A stretch of DNA of 64,000 nucleotides from Flavobacterium sp. HSC-61S13 (GCF_024171535.1 NZ_JALJZV010000007.1:1-64000), one strand, 5' to 3'. Positions 45,625 through 55,500 are shown, counted from the stretch's first letter. Notes: generated from the letters alone by a model not told the origin. A program made the numbers and translations.

Positions 45625-47181
45625 ATGTTACACAAAAAATTCTTAAATCGATTTTCACTGAGTCAAGTTATCTTGTCGTCGGTAGTACTTTATTTGCTTC
45701 TTGCAGCGTATTTTGTGATTTTTCAAGGTGCCAGCTATTTTCATTTAGTGTTACCTGTGATCTTGAACATAATCGCTTTTAATGACAATGCGCAAACCAA
45801 ACACACGATTCGTAAAAACTATCCCATCGTAGGACGATTGAGATATTTATTCGAATCCATTCGACCAGAGATTAGACAGTACTTTATCGAAGGGGAATTA
45901 GATGGAAAGCCATTCAACAGAAGAGAGCGCTCTATCGTTTACCAAAGAGCAAAAAACGAAAAACAAACCGTTTCTTTTGGAATGCAAGATGATCCCAACC
46001 GTATCGGTTATGAATGGGCGTCACACTCTATTTACCCAAAGAAAGTAAACATCACTGACTTCCGTACTACTATCGGTAGCAAAGAATGTTTACAGCCTTA
46101 CAGTGCTAGTATCTATAATATTAGTGCCATGAGTTATGGTGCTTTGAGCAAAAAAGCGATTACTTCTTTAAACGAAGGAGCTAAATTAGGAGGTTTTGCA
46201 CACAATACTGGCGAGGGAGGTATCAGCGAATACCACCGTTCTGGAGGTGATTTGATCTGGCAAATTGGTACGGGATATTTCGGATGTAGAGATGAAAACG
46301 GATTCTTTTCAGAAGCCTTATTTGCAGAAAGATCTTCTTATCCTGAAGTAAAAATGATCGAATTAAAGCTTTCACAAGGAGCTAAACCGGGTCATGGTGG
46401 TTTGTTACCAGCAGAAAAAAACACGCCTGAGATTGCAAAAATTAGAAGTATCGTACCGTTTACAACTGTACACTCTCCTTCTTCTCACTCCGCTTTTTCA
46501 AATGCGACTGAATTGGTTTATTTCATTCAAAAACTACGTAAATTATCACTAGGTAAACCGGTAGGTTTTAAGATTTGTATCGGTCGTAGAGATGAATTTA
46601 AAGATATTATTAACGCTATGGTTACTACTGGTATCTATCCTGACTTTATCACCGTTGACGGGGCTGAAGGAGGTACTGGGGCTGCACCATTAGAATTTAT
46701 TGATTATATGGGTATGGCCTTGTCAGATGCTTTGGTATTTGTCAATAGAACGCTAATCCAAAACAACATCAGACAAGAAATCAAATTATTGGCTTCTGGT
46801 AAAATCATTTCTGCCTTTGATATTGCTAAAGCAATGGCTTTAGGTGCAGACGCTTGTTATAGTGCCCGTGGAATGATGTTTGCCTTGGGTTGTATTCAAG
46901 CTTTACAATGTGACAGTGGACACTGCCCAGTTGGTATTGCTACTCAAGACGAGCAATTGTACAAAGCAATGGACATTACCGACAAAAGAGTTCGTGTAGC
47001 GAATTTCCATAAAAACACTATGAAAGCCTTTGGTGAATTCATCAGTGCTTGTGGTTATGAAAACGCCAGCGAAATCGACCCTAAGATCTTCCATAAAAGA
47101 GTCGAACACGGACTTAATAAAAGTTTTGCTGAAATGTATTTTAGTGACATCATTAAAAAACCAGCAAACCCAGTTATTTAA
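45625..47181 (+). CDS. membrane-anchored FMN-binding glutamate synthase-like protein
   Basis: This 518-residue protein carries the FMN-binding synthase domain of glutamate synthase (about 90-510) without the glutaminase domain. Motifs are SAMSYGALSKKAI, NTGEGGISEYH, GAKPGHGG, TVDGAEGGTGAAP and a cysteine cluster CDSGHCPVG for an iron-sulfur centre. The first 50 residues hold two hydrophobic segments, so it is membrane-attached. Such stand-alone proteins are common in Bacteroidota; whether they make glutamate is uncertain. It is a single gene with a long leader and a strong terminator. Confidence 0.87.
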   Translation: MLHKKFLNRFSLSQVILSSVVLYLLLAAYFVIFQGASYFHLVLPVILNIIAFNDNAQTKHTIRKNYPIVGRLRYLFESIRPEIRQYFIEGELDGKPFNRRERSIVYQRAKNEKQTVSFGMQDDPNRIGYEWASHSIYPKKVNITDFRTTIGSKECLQPYSASIYNISAMSYGALSKKAITSLNEGAKLGGFAHNTGEGGISEYHRSGGDLIWQIGTGYFGCRDENGFFSEALFAERSSYPEVKMIELKLSQGAKPGHGGLLPAEKNTPEIAKIRSIVPFTTVHSPSSHSAFSNATELVYFIQKLRKLSLGKPVGFKICIGRRDEFKDIINAMVTTGIYPDFITVDGAEGGTGAAPLEFIDYMGMALSDALVFVNRTLIQNNIRQEIKLLASGKIISAFDIAKAMALGADACYSARGMMFALGCIQALQCDSGHCPVGIATQDEQLYKAMDITDKRVRVANFHKNTMKAFGEFISACGYENASEIDPKIFHKRVEHGLNKSFAEMYFSDIIKKPANPVI

Positions 47182-47190
47182 AACAAACAA

Positions 47191-47222
47191 AAAAGACCTT
47201 GAGAAATCAAGGTCTTTTTTTT
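47191..47222. terminator. bidirectional intrinsic terminator
   Basis: A 12-bp perfect stem (AAAAGACCTTGA and complement) with loop GAAA and a T run. It lies between the synthase-like and dehydratase genes. Confidence 0.9.
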
Positions 47223-47224
47223 GT

Positions 47225-47264
47225 AGCGGATACGCGGATACGTTAATAGGCGGATAGGCTATTA
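47225..47264. repeat. 8-bp tandem repeat patch (GCGGATA type)
   Basis: Five units with 8-bp period: AGCGGATA, CGCGGATA, CGTTAATA, GGCGGATA, GGCTATTA. They lie directly after a terminator and reach the stop codon of the dehydratase gene. The GGATACGC core is shared with the array at 51841-51920. Confidence 0.7.
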
Positions 47265-48197
47265 GAAAAATGGTAAATTGTCCAAATCTACATTACCTCC
47301 CGATATGATAATTCCTATTTTTTTTGCTTCATAACTCTCGCGTTCCTTGATCAATGCCGCTAGCGCAACGGCACTTGAAGGCTCAACGATGATCTTCATA
47401 CGTTCCCAAATCAGTCGCATCGCACATATAATCTCATTCTCTTTGACTCTTATAATTCTCGAAACGTGTTTTTGAATAATCGGAAAATTGAGATCTCCCA
47501 ATTCTGTCCTTAATCCATCTGCCACGGTTTCGGTAGTTTTATTTGACTTGATTTCACCGCTGTGAAACGAGCGATAAGCATCGTCTGCTTCCAAAGGTTC
47601 GCCTGCAACAACGGGACAGTTGATTCCAAAATAATGGGCCGCTAAAGCAGTCCCTGCTAGGAGACCACCACCACCAACAGGCGCAAAGATATAATCCAAA
47701 TCGGGATGTGCCTGCAACAATTCCAAAGCCGCTGTTCCCTGACCTAAAATCACTTGTTGATTGTTGGATGGGTGAATAAACGTAGCTCCATATTTAAGGA
47801 CGACCTCTTTGGCCATACGCTCCCTTGCCTCTAAAGTAGGTGCGCATTCGAGTATGTGACCATTATAACCGAGCACAGCATTACGTTTGACATTTGCAAC
47901 AGTATTCGGCATTACGATATAGGCTTTAACCCCCAAACTCTGTGCTGCTAAGGCCAAAGCCTGAGCAAAGTTACCCGACGAATGTGTTACTACGCCACGG
48001 CTTCTCTGCTCGTCGGTCAACTGCATAATAGCATTGACAGCGCCACGCATTTTAAATGCACCCATACGCTGAAAATTCTCACATTTAAAATACAACTTCG
48101 ATCCCACCAATTTTTCAATCAATTGGGACGACATCACCGGGGTATTATGAATATAAGGCGCTATACGCTGCTGGCATTGAAGTAAATCTTCTTTCAT
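47262..48197 (-). CDS. PLP-dependent threonine/serine dehydratase
   Basis: This 311-residue fold-type II PLP enzyme has the Schiff-base lysine Lys49 in GAFKMRGA, a substrate loop HSSGNFAQ, and the phosphate-binding loop VGGGGLLAG. It lacks the C-terminal ACT-like regulatory domain of biosynthetic IlvA. It is therefore a catabolic threonine/serine ammonia-lyase or a serine racemase-like enzyme. The products would be a 2-oxo acid and ammonia. It is a single gene. Confidence 0.87.
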   Translation of the reverse strand: MKEDLLQCQQRIAPYIHNTPVMSSQLIEKLVGSKLYFKCENFQRMGAFKMRGAVNAIMQLTDEQRSRGVVTHSSGNFAQALALAAQSLGVKAYIVMPNTVANVKRNAVLGYNGHILECAPTLEARERMAKEVVLKYGATFIHPSNNQQVILGQGTAALELLQAHPDLDYIFAPVGGGGLLAGTALAAHYFGINCPVVAGEPLEADDAYRSFHSGEIKSNKTTETVADGLRTELGDLNFPIIQKHVSRIIRVKENEIICAMRLIWERMKIIVEPSSAVALAALIKERESYEAKKIGIIISGGNVDLDNLPFF

Positions 48198-48262
48198 ACA
48201 TTGAATACATTATGCTAAAAACCTTCTTTACAAGGCCATAGAATTTCGAGTTATTATCGAGT

Positions 48263-48270
48263 CAAATTTA
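48263..48270 (-). promoter_or_regulatory. -7 element (TAAATTTG) of the dehydratase gene
   Basis: TAnnTTTG match on the minus strand, 65 bp before the dehydratase ATG. Confidence 0.5.
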
Positions 48271-48415
48271 CTGTTTTTATTCTAACTTTTTCGGACTGCA
48301 TTGGGGTACTACAATTAAAGGCAAATACGTCAAAAACAGACTACTCCCTGTCTATAAATAAAAAATGGTCCAAAACTCCTAACTAAACATCAAATACTCT
48401 ACATACAGAGTATCC

Positions 48416-48449
48416 CTAAAAAAAAGGGCCGTCTTAAAAAGACAGCCCT
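48416..48449 (-). terminator. intrinsic terminator of the cyclophilin-FKBP gene
   Basis: Stem AGGGC-GTCTT with AAGAC-GCCCT (one mismatch) and an A run that reads as T on the minus strand. It is about 30 bp after the stop. A separate 7-bp hairpin (ATACTCT/AGAGTAT) lies at 48394-48413. Confidence 0.8.
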
Positions 48450-48480
48450 AGATTATTATTAACCGTTTTAAACGGAAGTC

Positions 48481-49413
48481 TTATTTGACATCCATTAATT
48501 CTACGTCAAAGATCAAAGTTGCGTTTGGAGGAATCACTCCACCAGCTCCATTTGCTCCATAACCCAAATAAGATGGTATCACAAAACGCGCTTTGTCACC
48601 TACTTGCAACAAGGCAATACCTTCATCCCATCCTTCGATAACGTGCCCCATTCCCAAAGGAAATTCGATTGGTTTTTTACGGCTGTATGAGTTGTCAAAT
48701 TCTTTTCCATTTTCCAATGATCCCTTATAGTGAACAGCAACAGTTTTACCTTTTACAGCTTGTTTACCATCCCCTTTTACAATCATTTTATATCTTAATC
48801 CACTTTCAGTTTTGTCGAATCCAGCAGCGATACTTTCTAAAGAAGCCTCTGCTTTTTTACGTTCTTCCAAAGCTTTTTTCTCTCTTGAACCTTCAAAAGT
48901 GCGAAATGCCTCAACAGCATTCCATTTTTTAGCCTCATCACCCACTTTGATGATTTCAACAGACTCGATTAAATCTCCTTGTGCAATAGCATCAACTACA
49001 TCTTGTCCTTCTACAACATGACCAAAAACAGTATGTTTACCGTCTAACCAAGGTGTAGCAATATGAGTGATAAAAAACTGAGAACCGTTTGTTCCTGCAC
49101 CAGCATTAGCCATTGAAAGTACTCCAGGAGCATCATGGTTTAACTCTGGATGAAACTCATCGTCAAATTGGTAACCAGGACCCCCTGTTCCCGTTCCTTG
49201 AGGACAACCTCCTTGAACCATAAAATCAGGAATTACTCGATGAAATTTTAATCCATCATAATACGGTTTCCCCATTGGTATGGCCTTATTTTCTAAATTT
49301 CCTTCCGCTAGAGCCACAAAGTTCCCTACAGTTCCAGGTGTTTTATCATAAGTTAGTTTAACTAATACTGCTCCTTTTGAGGTATTGAATTTTGCGTAAA
49401 TTCCGTCTTGCAT
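48481..49413 (-). CDS. cyclophilin-FKBP fusion peptidyl-prolyl isomerase
   Basis: This 310-residue protein joins two unrelated prolyl isomerase folds. The N-terminal cyclophilin domain (about 1-165) has [21 protein letters not shown] and NGSQFFIT. The C-terminal FKBP domain (about 205-310) has [16 protein letters not shown] and [17 protein letters not shown]. The linker is rich in Lys and Glu. There is no signal peptide, so it should be cytoplasmic. The frame runs to a TTG at 49422, but the ATG at 49413 is the better start. Two tandem TATATTTG elements lie upstream. Confidence 0.92.
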   Translation of the reverse strand: MQDGIYAKFNTSKGAVLVKLTYDKTPGTVGNFVALAEGNLENKAIPMGKPYYDGLKFHRVIPDFMVQGGCPQGTGTGGPGYQFDDEFHPELNHDAPGVLSMANAGAGTNGSQFFITHIATPWLDGKHTVFGHVVEGQDVVDAIAQGDLIESVEIIKVGDEAKKWNAVEAFRTFEGSREKKALEERKKAEASLESIAAGFDKTESGLRYKMIVKGDGKQAVKGKTVAVHYKGSLENGKEFDNSYSRKKPIEFPLGMGHVIEGWDEGIALLQVGDKARFVIPSYLGYGANGAGGVIPPNATLIFDVELMDVK

Positions 49414-49440
49414 GTTTGTCAATTTTAATTATAGATTTTA

Positions 49441-49466
49441 CAAATATAAGCACAATCGCAAATATA
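49441..49466 (-). promoter_or_regulatory. two tandem -7 elements (TATATTTG) of the isomerase gene
   Basis: Identical minus-strand TATATTTG elements at 49441-49448 and 49459-49466, 18 bp apart. Either or both could be used. Confidence 0.5.
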
Positions 49467-49487
49467 AACTGATAAAGAATTTATAAG

Positions 49488-50645
49488 TTATTTCTTTTTT
49501 GCGCTTTTTATATAAATCCCCAAGGCTATGAACCCAAGAAAAATGGCTCCTAAGCTTACCCCATCCCAGCCAAAGTATTTCCATAAATACAATCCAAAGG
49601 CAGAACCTACGGCTGTTCCCAAAAAACTAAAAGCCATAAAAACGGTATTGAGCCTATTTCTAGCCTCAGGCAATAAAGCGTAAATTCTAGTCTGATTAGA
49701 GACGTGAATAGTCTGTAAGCCTAAGTCTATAAGAATAATTCCAATAATTAATCCCACCACGGAGGTTGATGAAAAATAGAAAACCACAAAACTGGCTATC
49801 ATCATCAGTAATCCCAGTCCAATAATCTTACGAGAATCACCGCGATCACCCAATTTTCCAACCAAAGGAGCTGCAAACGCTCCACAAGCACCAACTAGAC
49901 CAAATAATCCAATCGTTGCACTATTATATTCAAACGGCTCTTGTGACAGCAATAAAACCATCGTGGTCCAGAAAGCACCAAATTGCGCAAATGATAGACT
50001 ATTAAGCCAAGTGGCTTCACGTAGAACAGGCTGTTCTTTGATTAAAACGAATAAAGAGCGATACAACTGTTTATATGTACCTTTAAACTGCGCGCTATTG
50101 ATCGGAAAGCTTTTTTGAATGATCAAAGCCAATAAAAAACAAACCACAGCGGCAATCCAAAACATACCGCGCCATCCAAGCCAAATTCCAACAAATCCGC
50201 TTACGGTTCTCGAGACTAAGATTCCAATTAACAAACCACTCATCACCGTTCCTATAACACGACCGCGCTGTTCTACAGACGACAAACTCGCTGCCATAGG
50301 CAATATCAATTGAGGTACTATAGACGCAATACCAATTAATAAACTAGCCAATTGCAGCATCAAGAAATTCTGCGAAACTGCCGCAATAACCAAGGCGATA
50401 CTCGCACATAAGGTCGTGATGCTAATCTGTTTTTTTCGCTCTAATTTATCACCTAGTGGAACCATAAAAAACAGTCCCAAAGCATAACCAGCCTGAGTTA
50501 AATAGGTAATTGTACCCGCCTTAGCCTCGTCAATTTGGAATTCATTAGCAATTAATACGATTAAGGGTTGACAATAATATAAATTGGCCACGACTAAACC
50601 GGTAGCCGCTGCCATAAATAACACTTTTGATTTGGATAAATTCAT
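49488..50645 (-). CDS. MFS transporter
   Basis: This 385-residue protein has twelve membrane helices of the major facilitator type, with ATGLVVANLYYCQPLIV in the first helix and GDKLERKKQISITTL in the loop between helices 2 and 3. It resembles drug/proton antiporters of the Bcr/sugar-efflux group. The substrate is unknown. It is divergent from the SMR gene across a gap of about 100 bp, so both pumps share one control region. Confidence 0.88.
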   Translation of the reverse strand: MNLSKSKVLFMAAATGLVVANLYYCQPLIVLIANEFQIDEAKAGTITYLTQAGYALGLFFMVPLGDKLERKKQISITTLCASIALVIAAVSQNFLMLQLASLLIGIASIVPQLILPMAASLSSVEQRGRVIGTVMSGLLIGILVSRTVSGFVGIWLGWRGMFWIAAVVCFLLALIIQKSFPINSAQFKGTYKQLYRSLFVLIKEQPVLREATWLNSLSFAQFGAFWTTMVLLLSQEPFEYNSATIGLFGLVGACGAFAAPLVGKLGDRGDSRKIIGLGLLMMIASFVVFYFSSTSVVGLIIGIILIDLGLQTIHVSNQTRIYALLPEARNRLNTVFMAFSFLGTAVGSAFGLYLWKYFGWDGVSLGAIFLGFIALGIYIKSAKKK

Positions 50646-50726
50646 GCGGCAAAATTATTTCTTTTACCGCTATTTTACGCCCAAAATCGATAATTTCTTC
50701 CATTCCTTTTTCGTTAAATAAAATTG

Positions 50727-50734
50727 TAATTTTG
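50727..50734 (+). promoter_or_regulatory. -7 element (TAATTTTG) of the SMR gene
   Basis: TAnnTTTG match 15 bp before the ATG at 50750. It lies inside the longer open frame from 50627 and argues against that start. A mirror TAATTTTG for the MFS gene is at 50650-50657, only 4 bp before its ATG. Confidence 0.55.
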
Positions 50735-50749
50735 CTCGAAACTCCACTA

Positions 50750-51082
50750 ATGAAAAATCTCATCTTCCTATTTATAGCCATCATCTTAGAAACCATTGCC
50801 ACCAGTTGCTTGAAAGCCAGCGATAGTTTTACCAAATTAATTCCCTCTATATTGACCATCATTGGTTATGCTGGAGCCTTTTATTGCCTAAGTTTAACCA
50901 TGCGAACGATTCCTTTAGGAATTGCTTACGCCTTGTGGTCGGGTATTGGTATCGTATTGATTACAGCGGTTGGATTCTTTCTATTTAAACAAAAATTAGA
51001 TACCCCTGCCTTAATCGGAATCGGGTTAATCGTCTTAGGAGTACTTGTTATTCAATTGTTTTCTAAAACCGCATCCCATTAA
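50750..51082 (+). CDS. small multidrug resistance (SMR) efflux protein, EmrE type
   Basis: This 110-residue protein has four membrane helices, the usual SMR length. Helix 1 has the essential Glu14 (IAIILETIATSCLK). Helix 3 has IAYALWSGIGIVLI, which matches the EmrE/Qac branch rather than guanidinium exporters. It should export quaternary ammonium or lipophilic cations using protons. I moved the start from 50627 to 50750 because the extra residues are non-membrane and overlap a promoter. Confidence 0.9.
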   Translation: MKNLIFLFIAIILETIATSCLKASDSFTKLIPSILTIIGYAGAFYCLSLTMRTIPLGIAYALWSGIGIVLITAVGFFLFKQKLDTPALIGIGLIVLGVLVIQLFSKTASH

Positions 51083-51099
51083 AGCTTTTAGCAAGACCG

Positions 51100-51130
51100 T
51101 TGCATCCTAACAGAAAGGATCGTAAATTTG
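51100..51130 (+). promoter_or_regulatory. promoter of trmD (TTG-N20-TAAATTTG)
   Basis: TTG at 51100-51102 and TAAATTTG at 51123-51130, 19 bp before the trmD ATG. Confidence 0.65.
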
Positions 51131-51149
51131 TGCAAATAATTTTCCACTT

Positions 51150-51827
51150 ATGCGTATTGATATCATCACTGTATTGCCGAATTTGATTCAAAGTCCTTTC
51201 GAAGCCTCTATTTTAAAACGAGCTATTGACAAGGGTTTGGTTGAAATCAACTTTCACAACTTAAGGGATTACAGCACCAACAAACACAAGAATGTTGATG
51301 ATTATCAATTTGGTGGTGGTGCTGGTATGGTCATGAGTATTGAACCCATAGACAAGTGTATCTCCGGATTACTTGCCGAACGCGAATACGACGAGGTTAT
51401 TTATATGACTCCAGATGGAGAAACCCTTAATCAGTCGATGGCCAACAGTATGTCGTTATTAAACAACATCATCATTCTATGCGGTCATTATAAAGGAGTG
51501 GATCAACGGGTTCGCGATCAATTTATCACTCGCGAAATCTCTATAGGAGATTACGTATTATCTGGCGGAGAATTGGGAGCAGCAGTATTATGCGATTCCA
51601 TTATCCGTTTAATTCCCGGTGTTTTGAGTAACGAAACTTCCGCACTAACCGATAGTTTTCAAGATAATTTACTAGCTCCACCTATATATACACGACCAGC
51701 GGAATACAAAGGATGGCGCGTGCCCGATATTCTATTAAGCGGAAATTTTCCCGAAATTGAAAAATGGCGCGAACAAAAAGCCTATGAGCATACTTTAAAT
51801 AGACGACCGGATTTACTTGAAGAATAG
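51150..51827 (+). CDS. trmD: tRNA (guanine37-N1)-methyltransferase TrmD
   Basis: This 225-residue SPOUT methyltransferase adds a methyl group to G37 next to the anticodon and prevents frameshifting. Motifs include [21 protein letters not shown] and [16 protein letters not shown], which build the trefoil-knot SAM site, and the [12 protein letters not shown] segment. Length is normal. It precedes rplS as in many bacteria, but an 8-bp repeat array and a separate promoter lie between. Confidence 0.96.
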   Translation: MRIDIITVLPNLIQSPFEASILKRAIDKGLVEINFHNLRDYSTNKHKNVDDYQFGGGAGMVMSIEPIDKCISGLLAEREYDEVIYMTPDGETLNQSMANSMSLLNNIIILCGHYKGVDQRVRDQFITREISIGDYVLSGGELGAAVLCDSIIRLIPGVLSNETSALTDSFQDNLLAPPIYTRPAEYKGWRVPDILLSGNFPEIEKWREQKAYEHTLNRRPDLLEE

Positions 51828-51840
51828 GTTTTTTGTAGGT

Positions 51841-51920
51841 TGATACGCAAATACGCAAATACGCAGATACGCTGATACGCATATGGGCGTATAGACGAAT
51901 GGGCGTATAGGCATATAGAC
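51841..51920. repeat. ten-unit 8-bp tandem repeat (GATACGC type)
   Basis: Ten units of exactly 8 bp: TGATACGC, AAATACGC twice, AGATACGC, TGATACGC, then diverging to ATATGGGC and GTATAGAC forms. The array begins 13 bp after the trmD stop. Units at the left end are nearly identical, so slippage is recent there. Confidence 0.88.
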
Positions 51921-51958
51921 AAAAAAGCCTTTTCCTAGTCTTTAATAAAATAATTTAT

Positions 51959-51966
51959 TATATTTG
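51959..51966 (+). promoter_or_regulatory. -7 element (TATATTTG) of rplS
   Basis: TAnnTTTG match; transcription near 51973 gives a leader of about 70 nt. Confidence 0.65.
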
Positions 51967-51974
51967 CACCCACT

Positions 51975-52029
51975 TTAGCCCAACCTCTAGCGAAAACCGT
52001 ATATGTTGTTCTGAATTAACAATTGCTAA
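51975..52029 (+). promoter_or_regulatory. possible structured leader of rplS
   Basis: The leader can fold with TTAGC (51975-51979) pairing with GCTAA (52025-52029) and an inner hairpin TTGTT/AACAA (52006-52022). Autoregulatory leaders are known for L19 in some bacteria, but I cannot match this one to a known motif. Confidence 0.3.
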
Positions 52030-52041
52030 TAAAATTAAATC

Positions 52042-52392
52042 ATGGCAGATTTATTAAAATTCGTTCAAGACGAGTTTGTAACTAAAAAAGATTTCCCTGA
52101 ATTCGGTGCAGGAGATACAATCACTGTATACTACGAAATTAAAGAGGGTGAAAAAACAAGAACACAGTTCTTCAAAGGTGTAGTTATCCAAAGAAGAGGT
52201 ACTGGAATGACTGAAACTTTCACAATCAGAAAAATGTCTGGTGCAGTTGGAGTTGAGCGTATTTTCCCGGTAAACATGCCTGCTTTACAAAAAGTAGAAG
52301 TTAACCAAAGAGGTAAAGTTCGTAGAGCTCGTATTTTCTACTTCAGAGAACTTACTGGTAAAAAAGCAAAAATCAAAGAGAGAAGAAGATAA
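52042..52392 (+). CDS. rplS: 50S ribosomal protein L19
   Basis: This 116-residue protein is L19 of the large ribosomal subunit. It has FGAGDTITVYYEIKEG, QFFKGVVIQRRGTGMTETFTIRKM, VGVERIFPVN and the basic end GKVRRARIFYFRELTGKKAKI. Length is standard. It has its own promoter and a strong terminator. Confidence 0.97.
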   Translation: MADLLKFVQDEFVTKKDFPEFGAGDTITVYYEIKEGEKTRTQFFKGVVIQRRGTGMTETFTIRKMSGAVGVERIFPVNMPALQKVEVNQRGKVRRARIFYFRELTGKKAKIKERRR

Positions 52393-52411
52393 TCTCCTTT
52401 CTGAGAATTAT

Positions 52412-52446
52412 AAAAAACACTGTTTCACAAGAACAGTGTTTTTTTT
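52412..52446 (+). terminator. intrinsic terminator of rplS
   Basis: Stem AAAACACTGTT with complement, loop TCACAAG and an eight-T run, 20 bp after the stop. Confidence 0.9.
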
Positions 52447-52458
52447 GTGTCTGAAAGT

Positions 52459-52502
52459 TCGATAATCGCAAGTCGAATCACGAGTTACGAGTTACGAGTT
52501 AC
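52459..52502. repeat. 7-bp tandem repeat (TACGAGT type)
   Basis: CACGAGT, TACGAGT, TACGAGT, TAC in tandem, preceded by TCGATAATCGCAAGTCGAA. It lies between two terminators and resembles the 412-845 patch. Confidence 0.65.
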
Positions 52503-52506
52503 AAAC

Positions 52507-52535
52507 AAAAAAACTGCACCCTTTCAGATGCAGTT
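52507..52535 (-). terminator. intrinsic terminator of the ABC-M1 operon
   Basis: Stem AACTGCA/TGCAGTT with a 10-nt loop, followed by seven T on the minus strand, about 25 bp after the stop. Confidence 0.8.
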
Positions 52536-52560
52536 AGCTTTAAACCAAAATTAATCCGGT

Positions 52561-55500
52561 TTAAATTTTCATTCGGTTATCGCTTGACTTGGTATCAATC
52601 AGTTTATTATACGGATCAACCCCGACTTCTGACGGTTTTGAATCGACTACTATGGTAAATTTATTGTCGATTTGATTGATCTTTCTTTTCTCTAAATACA
52701 AAACCTTTTCTTTTTTGGTCTTCTCATCTTGTGCAAAAACACCAATTTCAATATAATCTTGTAAGGGTAAAGAATATATACTTTCATCTTTACTCGTTTT
52801 CAAGCTAAGTGTTTTCCCTCTTGCATCTTTAAAAATTCGCGTACCTTGATCATCAGAACGGTATTTGGCGACCTGTACTTCAAAAGTCACTTCGAACTTC
52901 CCATTTTTTAATGGCTCACTAGAAACTTTAACCACCTTATTATCATATAATGTAATGGTTTCAAACATATCGGGAATCAAATACTTTAAAGAATCTGGCG
53001 TAGCTTGATTTAAGTTATCGACCAATTCCGATGCAATCGTATATGGCGGCTCTTGAAAAGCCACTTTTTGAACATATTTCTTTAAAGCATCATTCATGTT
53101 CTTCTCACCGATGTAATCGCTTAAAGCATATAAAACCAAAGACCCTTTGTTGTAATGAATATATTGTTGGTTTTCATTATACATTAACGGTTGTTCTTTT
53201 TTACGCTCCCTACCGCGTCCACTTAAATAACTATCCAAAGCGTCTTTTAAAAATTTACGCATTTGCGGTTTACCATATTCGTGTTCCAATACTTTTAACG
53301 CACTGTACTCTGACAAACTTTCCGACAATAATGTTGCCCCTTGAACATTGGCACCAATCACTTGATGTGCCCACCATTGATGCGCCACTTCATGAGCGAC
53401 AACGCTAAACGGATAGTCAACTGCATCTTCGTCATTTTCGTCAATTTTAGCAATAAAACCAATGGCCTCAGAAAACGGAATGGTATTGGCAAAAGATTGC
53501 GCAAAGGTTCCCATACTGTTTGGAAATTCAATAATTCGAACTTGTTTATGCTGATAGGGACTGTAATTATCAGAATAATAGGTCAAGGATTTTTTCGTAG
53601 CCTCGATCATGCGATCCAAATTATACTCGTGCCCCTTGTGGTAATAAATCTCAATATTTACATCGTTCCAGCGGTCTTTTACAACCTCAAAACGCGCTGA
53701 ATTAAAAGCGTAAAAATTCAACATCTTTTGATCCATCTTATAATGGAAGTAACGACGTCCGTTTGCAGTCCATTCCTTTTGCAAGTATCCTGGAGCAATC
53801 GCAATTTGATCAGGGCTTGTACTCACCGTAGTTTCAAACTGAATCCAATCGGAATCAGACGAGATATAGGTATTCTGTCTGGCTACTAAATCCGTCTGCA
53901 AGGCCATACGGTCTTTGGGGCCTAAGCCATATTTTTTCCGCACTTCATTGTCTTCCAATTCACCGGCATCACTATATCCCAAACTCGGAAAAATACTATT
54001 ATTGATAAAGGTTCCATTTTCTAAAACCGGAGAATGAGCTGTCAACAAAGTATTGGGCTTGTTTTGCAGCGTAAATTTCACCACCATAGAATCGCCAGGA
54101 CCCAACGGTTTTTTCAATTGATAAATATCGAAATGAAATACGGTGTCTTTTGACAAAAGCACTGTCGGTGTTCCAAATTCTAAACTTAACGGATAATCAT
54201 TATAATTAATCAACAAAGAGTCGATAATCTTTGCCGTTTTATTGACCAAGGTATATGTACCCTGAACTTTGAAATCACGTGTTTCGGGAAACAAGTCCAT
54301 ATCGATTTTTACATCGGTAATACGAGGTTGTGCCTGATGTTCGTATTTTTTGTATTTCTTTTCCCATTCGGCACTTTGTTTTTCTCCTTCTTGTGAAGAT
54401 ACATATACATTTTTAACGGTATCTTCATAGTAAATCACACTTCCGATAGTAATAAAAACCACTAAAGCTAATAACATCGGAATCAACACAATAGCTTGCG
54501 CTCTTTTTTTACCCCAAAAGAAACGCTCCTTCATCGAAGCTGGTAATCCTCGTCTCCAAAACAATAAGGATACTCCAAAAAACACCATGGCCAATATTGC
54601 CCAATACAAGGCGTAAATATAATACCTACTCAATTTAGCACCGTATCCATTCATATCAGAATAACTGTAAAAAGAAGCTCTGTTTAAATAAAAAATATCT
54701 TGTTCTACACCTATTTTGGACAAAAACGGAATACCAATTAACAAAGCCAATAAGGTAAAGAAACCCAATAGATAATTTTTAAAAAGTGTCTGTACCAATA
54801 ACGCGCTAACTGCCCAAATAGCATAACGCACTAAATTGATTCCATACAATTCAAAGAAATAATGTGCCAACTCAAATTTGTAATAACCGTGGTAGGCTTG
54901 TATAGCAATACCCGAAATCACAACGACCAGCACCAATACCATTTGCATCTTTATCAAAGCTATCAGTTTCGAAAACAGCATAACCCAATTCGGTACTGGC
55001 GTGACATCAATCAACAAATTCATTTTAGACAAAGGACCTCTTTGCACCAACAGTCCCGCAAATAAAAAAGTTAAAAACAAGATAAAAAAACCAAAGGTGT
55101 CTCCTTGAATCATCAATACTTTCCATGTCACAGGATAGGTATTGGTCCCGAAAATTTGCCCCATCGAAATCGAAGAAATCAACATAAAAGTCAATCCAAC
55201 AAACAAGACACTAATAAAGACCCAGTTTTTTACTATAAACTTAAACTCGAGATTAGAGAAGCTCCAAGCATTTTTTAAATTTTGAGTCCAACTAAAGTTA
55301 TAATGTACTTTAGGCAATTCAATTTTGGTGATGCTACCAAAATTATTCTTAGTCAACCTTTGTCCTTTTTTCTTTCTTTCAAAACTGATTCCCTGTTGGG
55401 TAAATTCAAATTTTAGATATAAAAAAATCAAAATCAATACGGCGATACCAAACCAAATTAAACGGTTGTATATCATGGCCCCTTCAAAAGGTATACTCTT

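Noticed and set aside
50627-50749. 41-codon N-terminal extension of the SMR protein
   Set aside because: It would precede the first membrane helix with unrelated residues and covers the SMR promoter; SMR proteins are about 105-110 residues.
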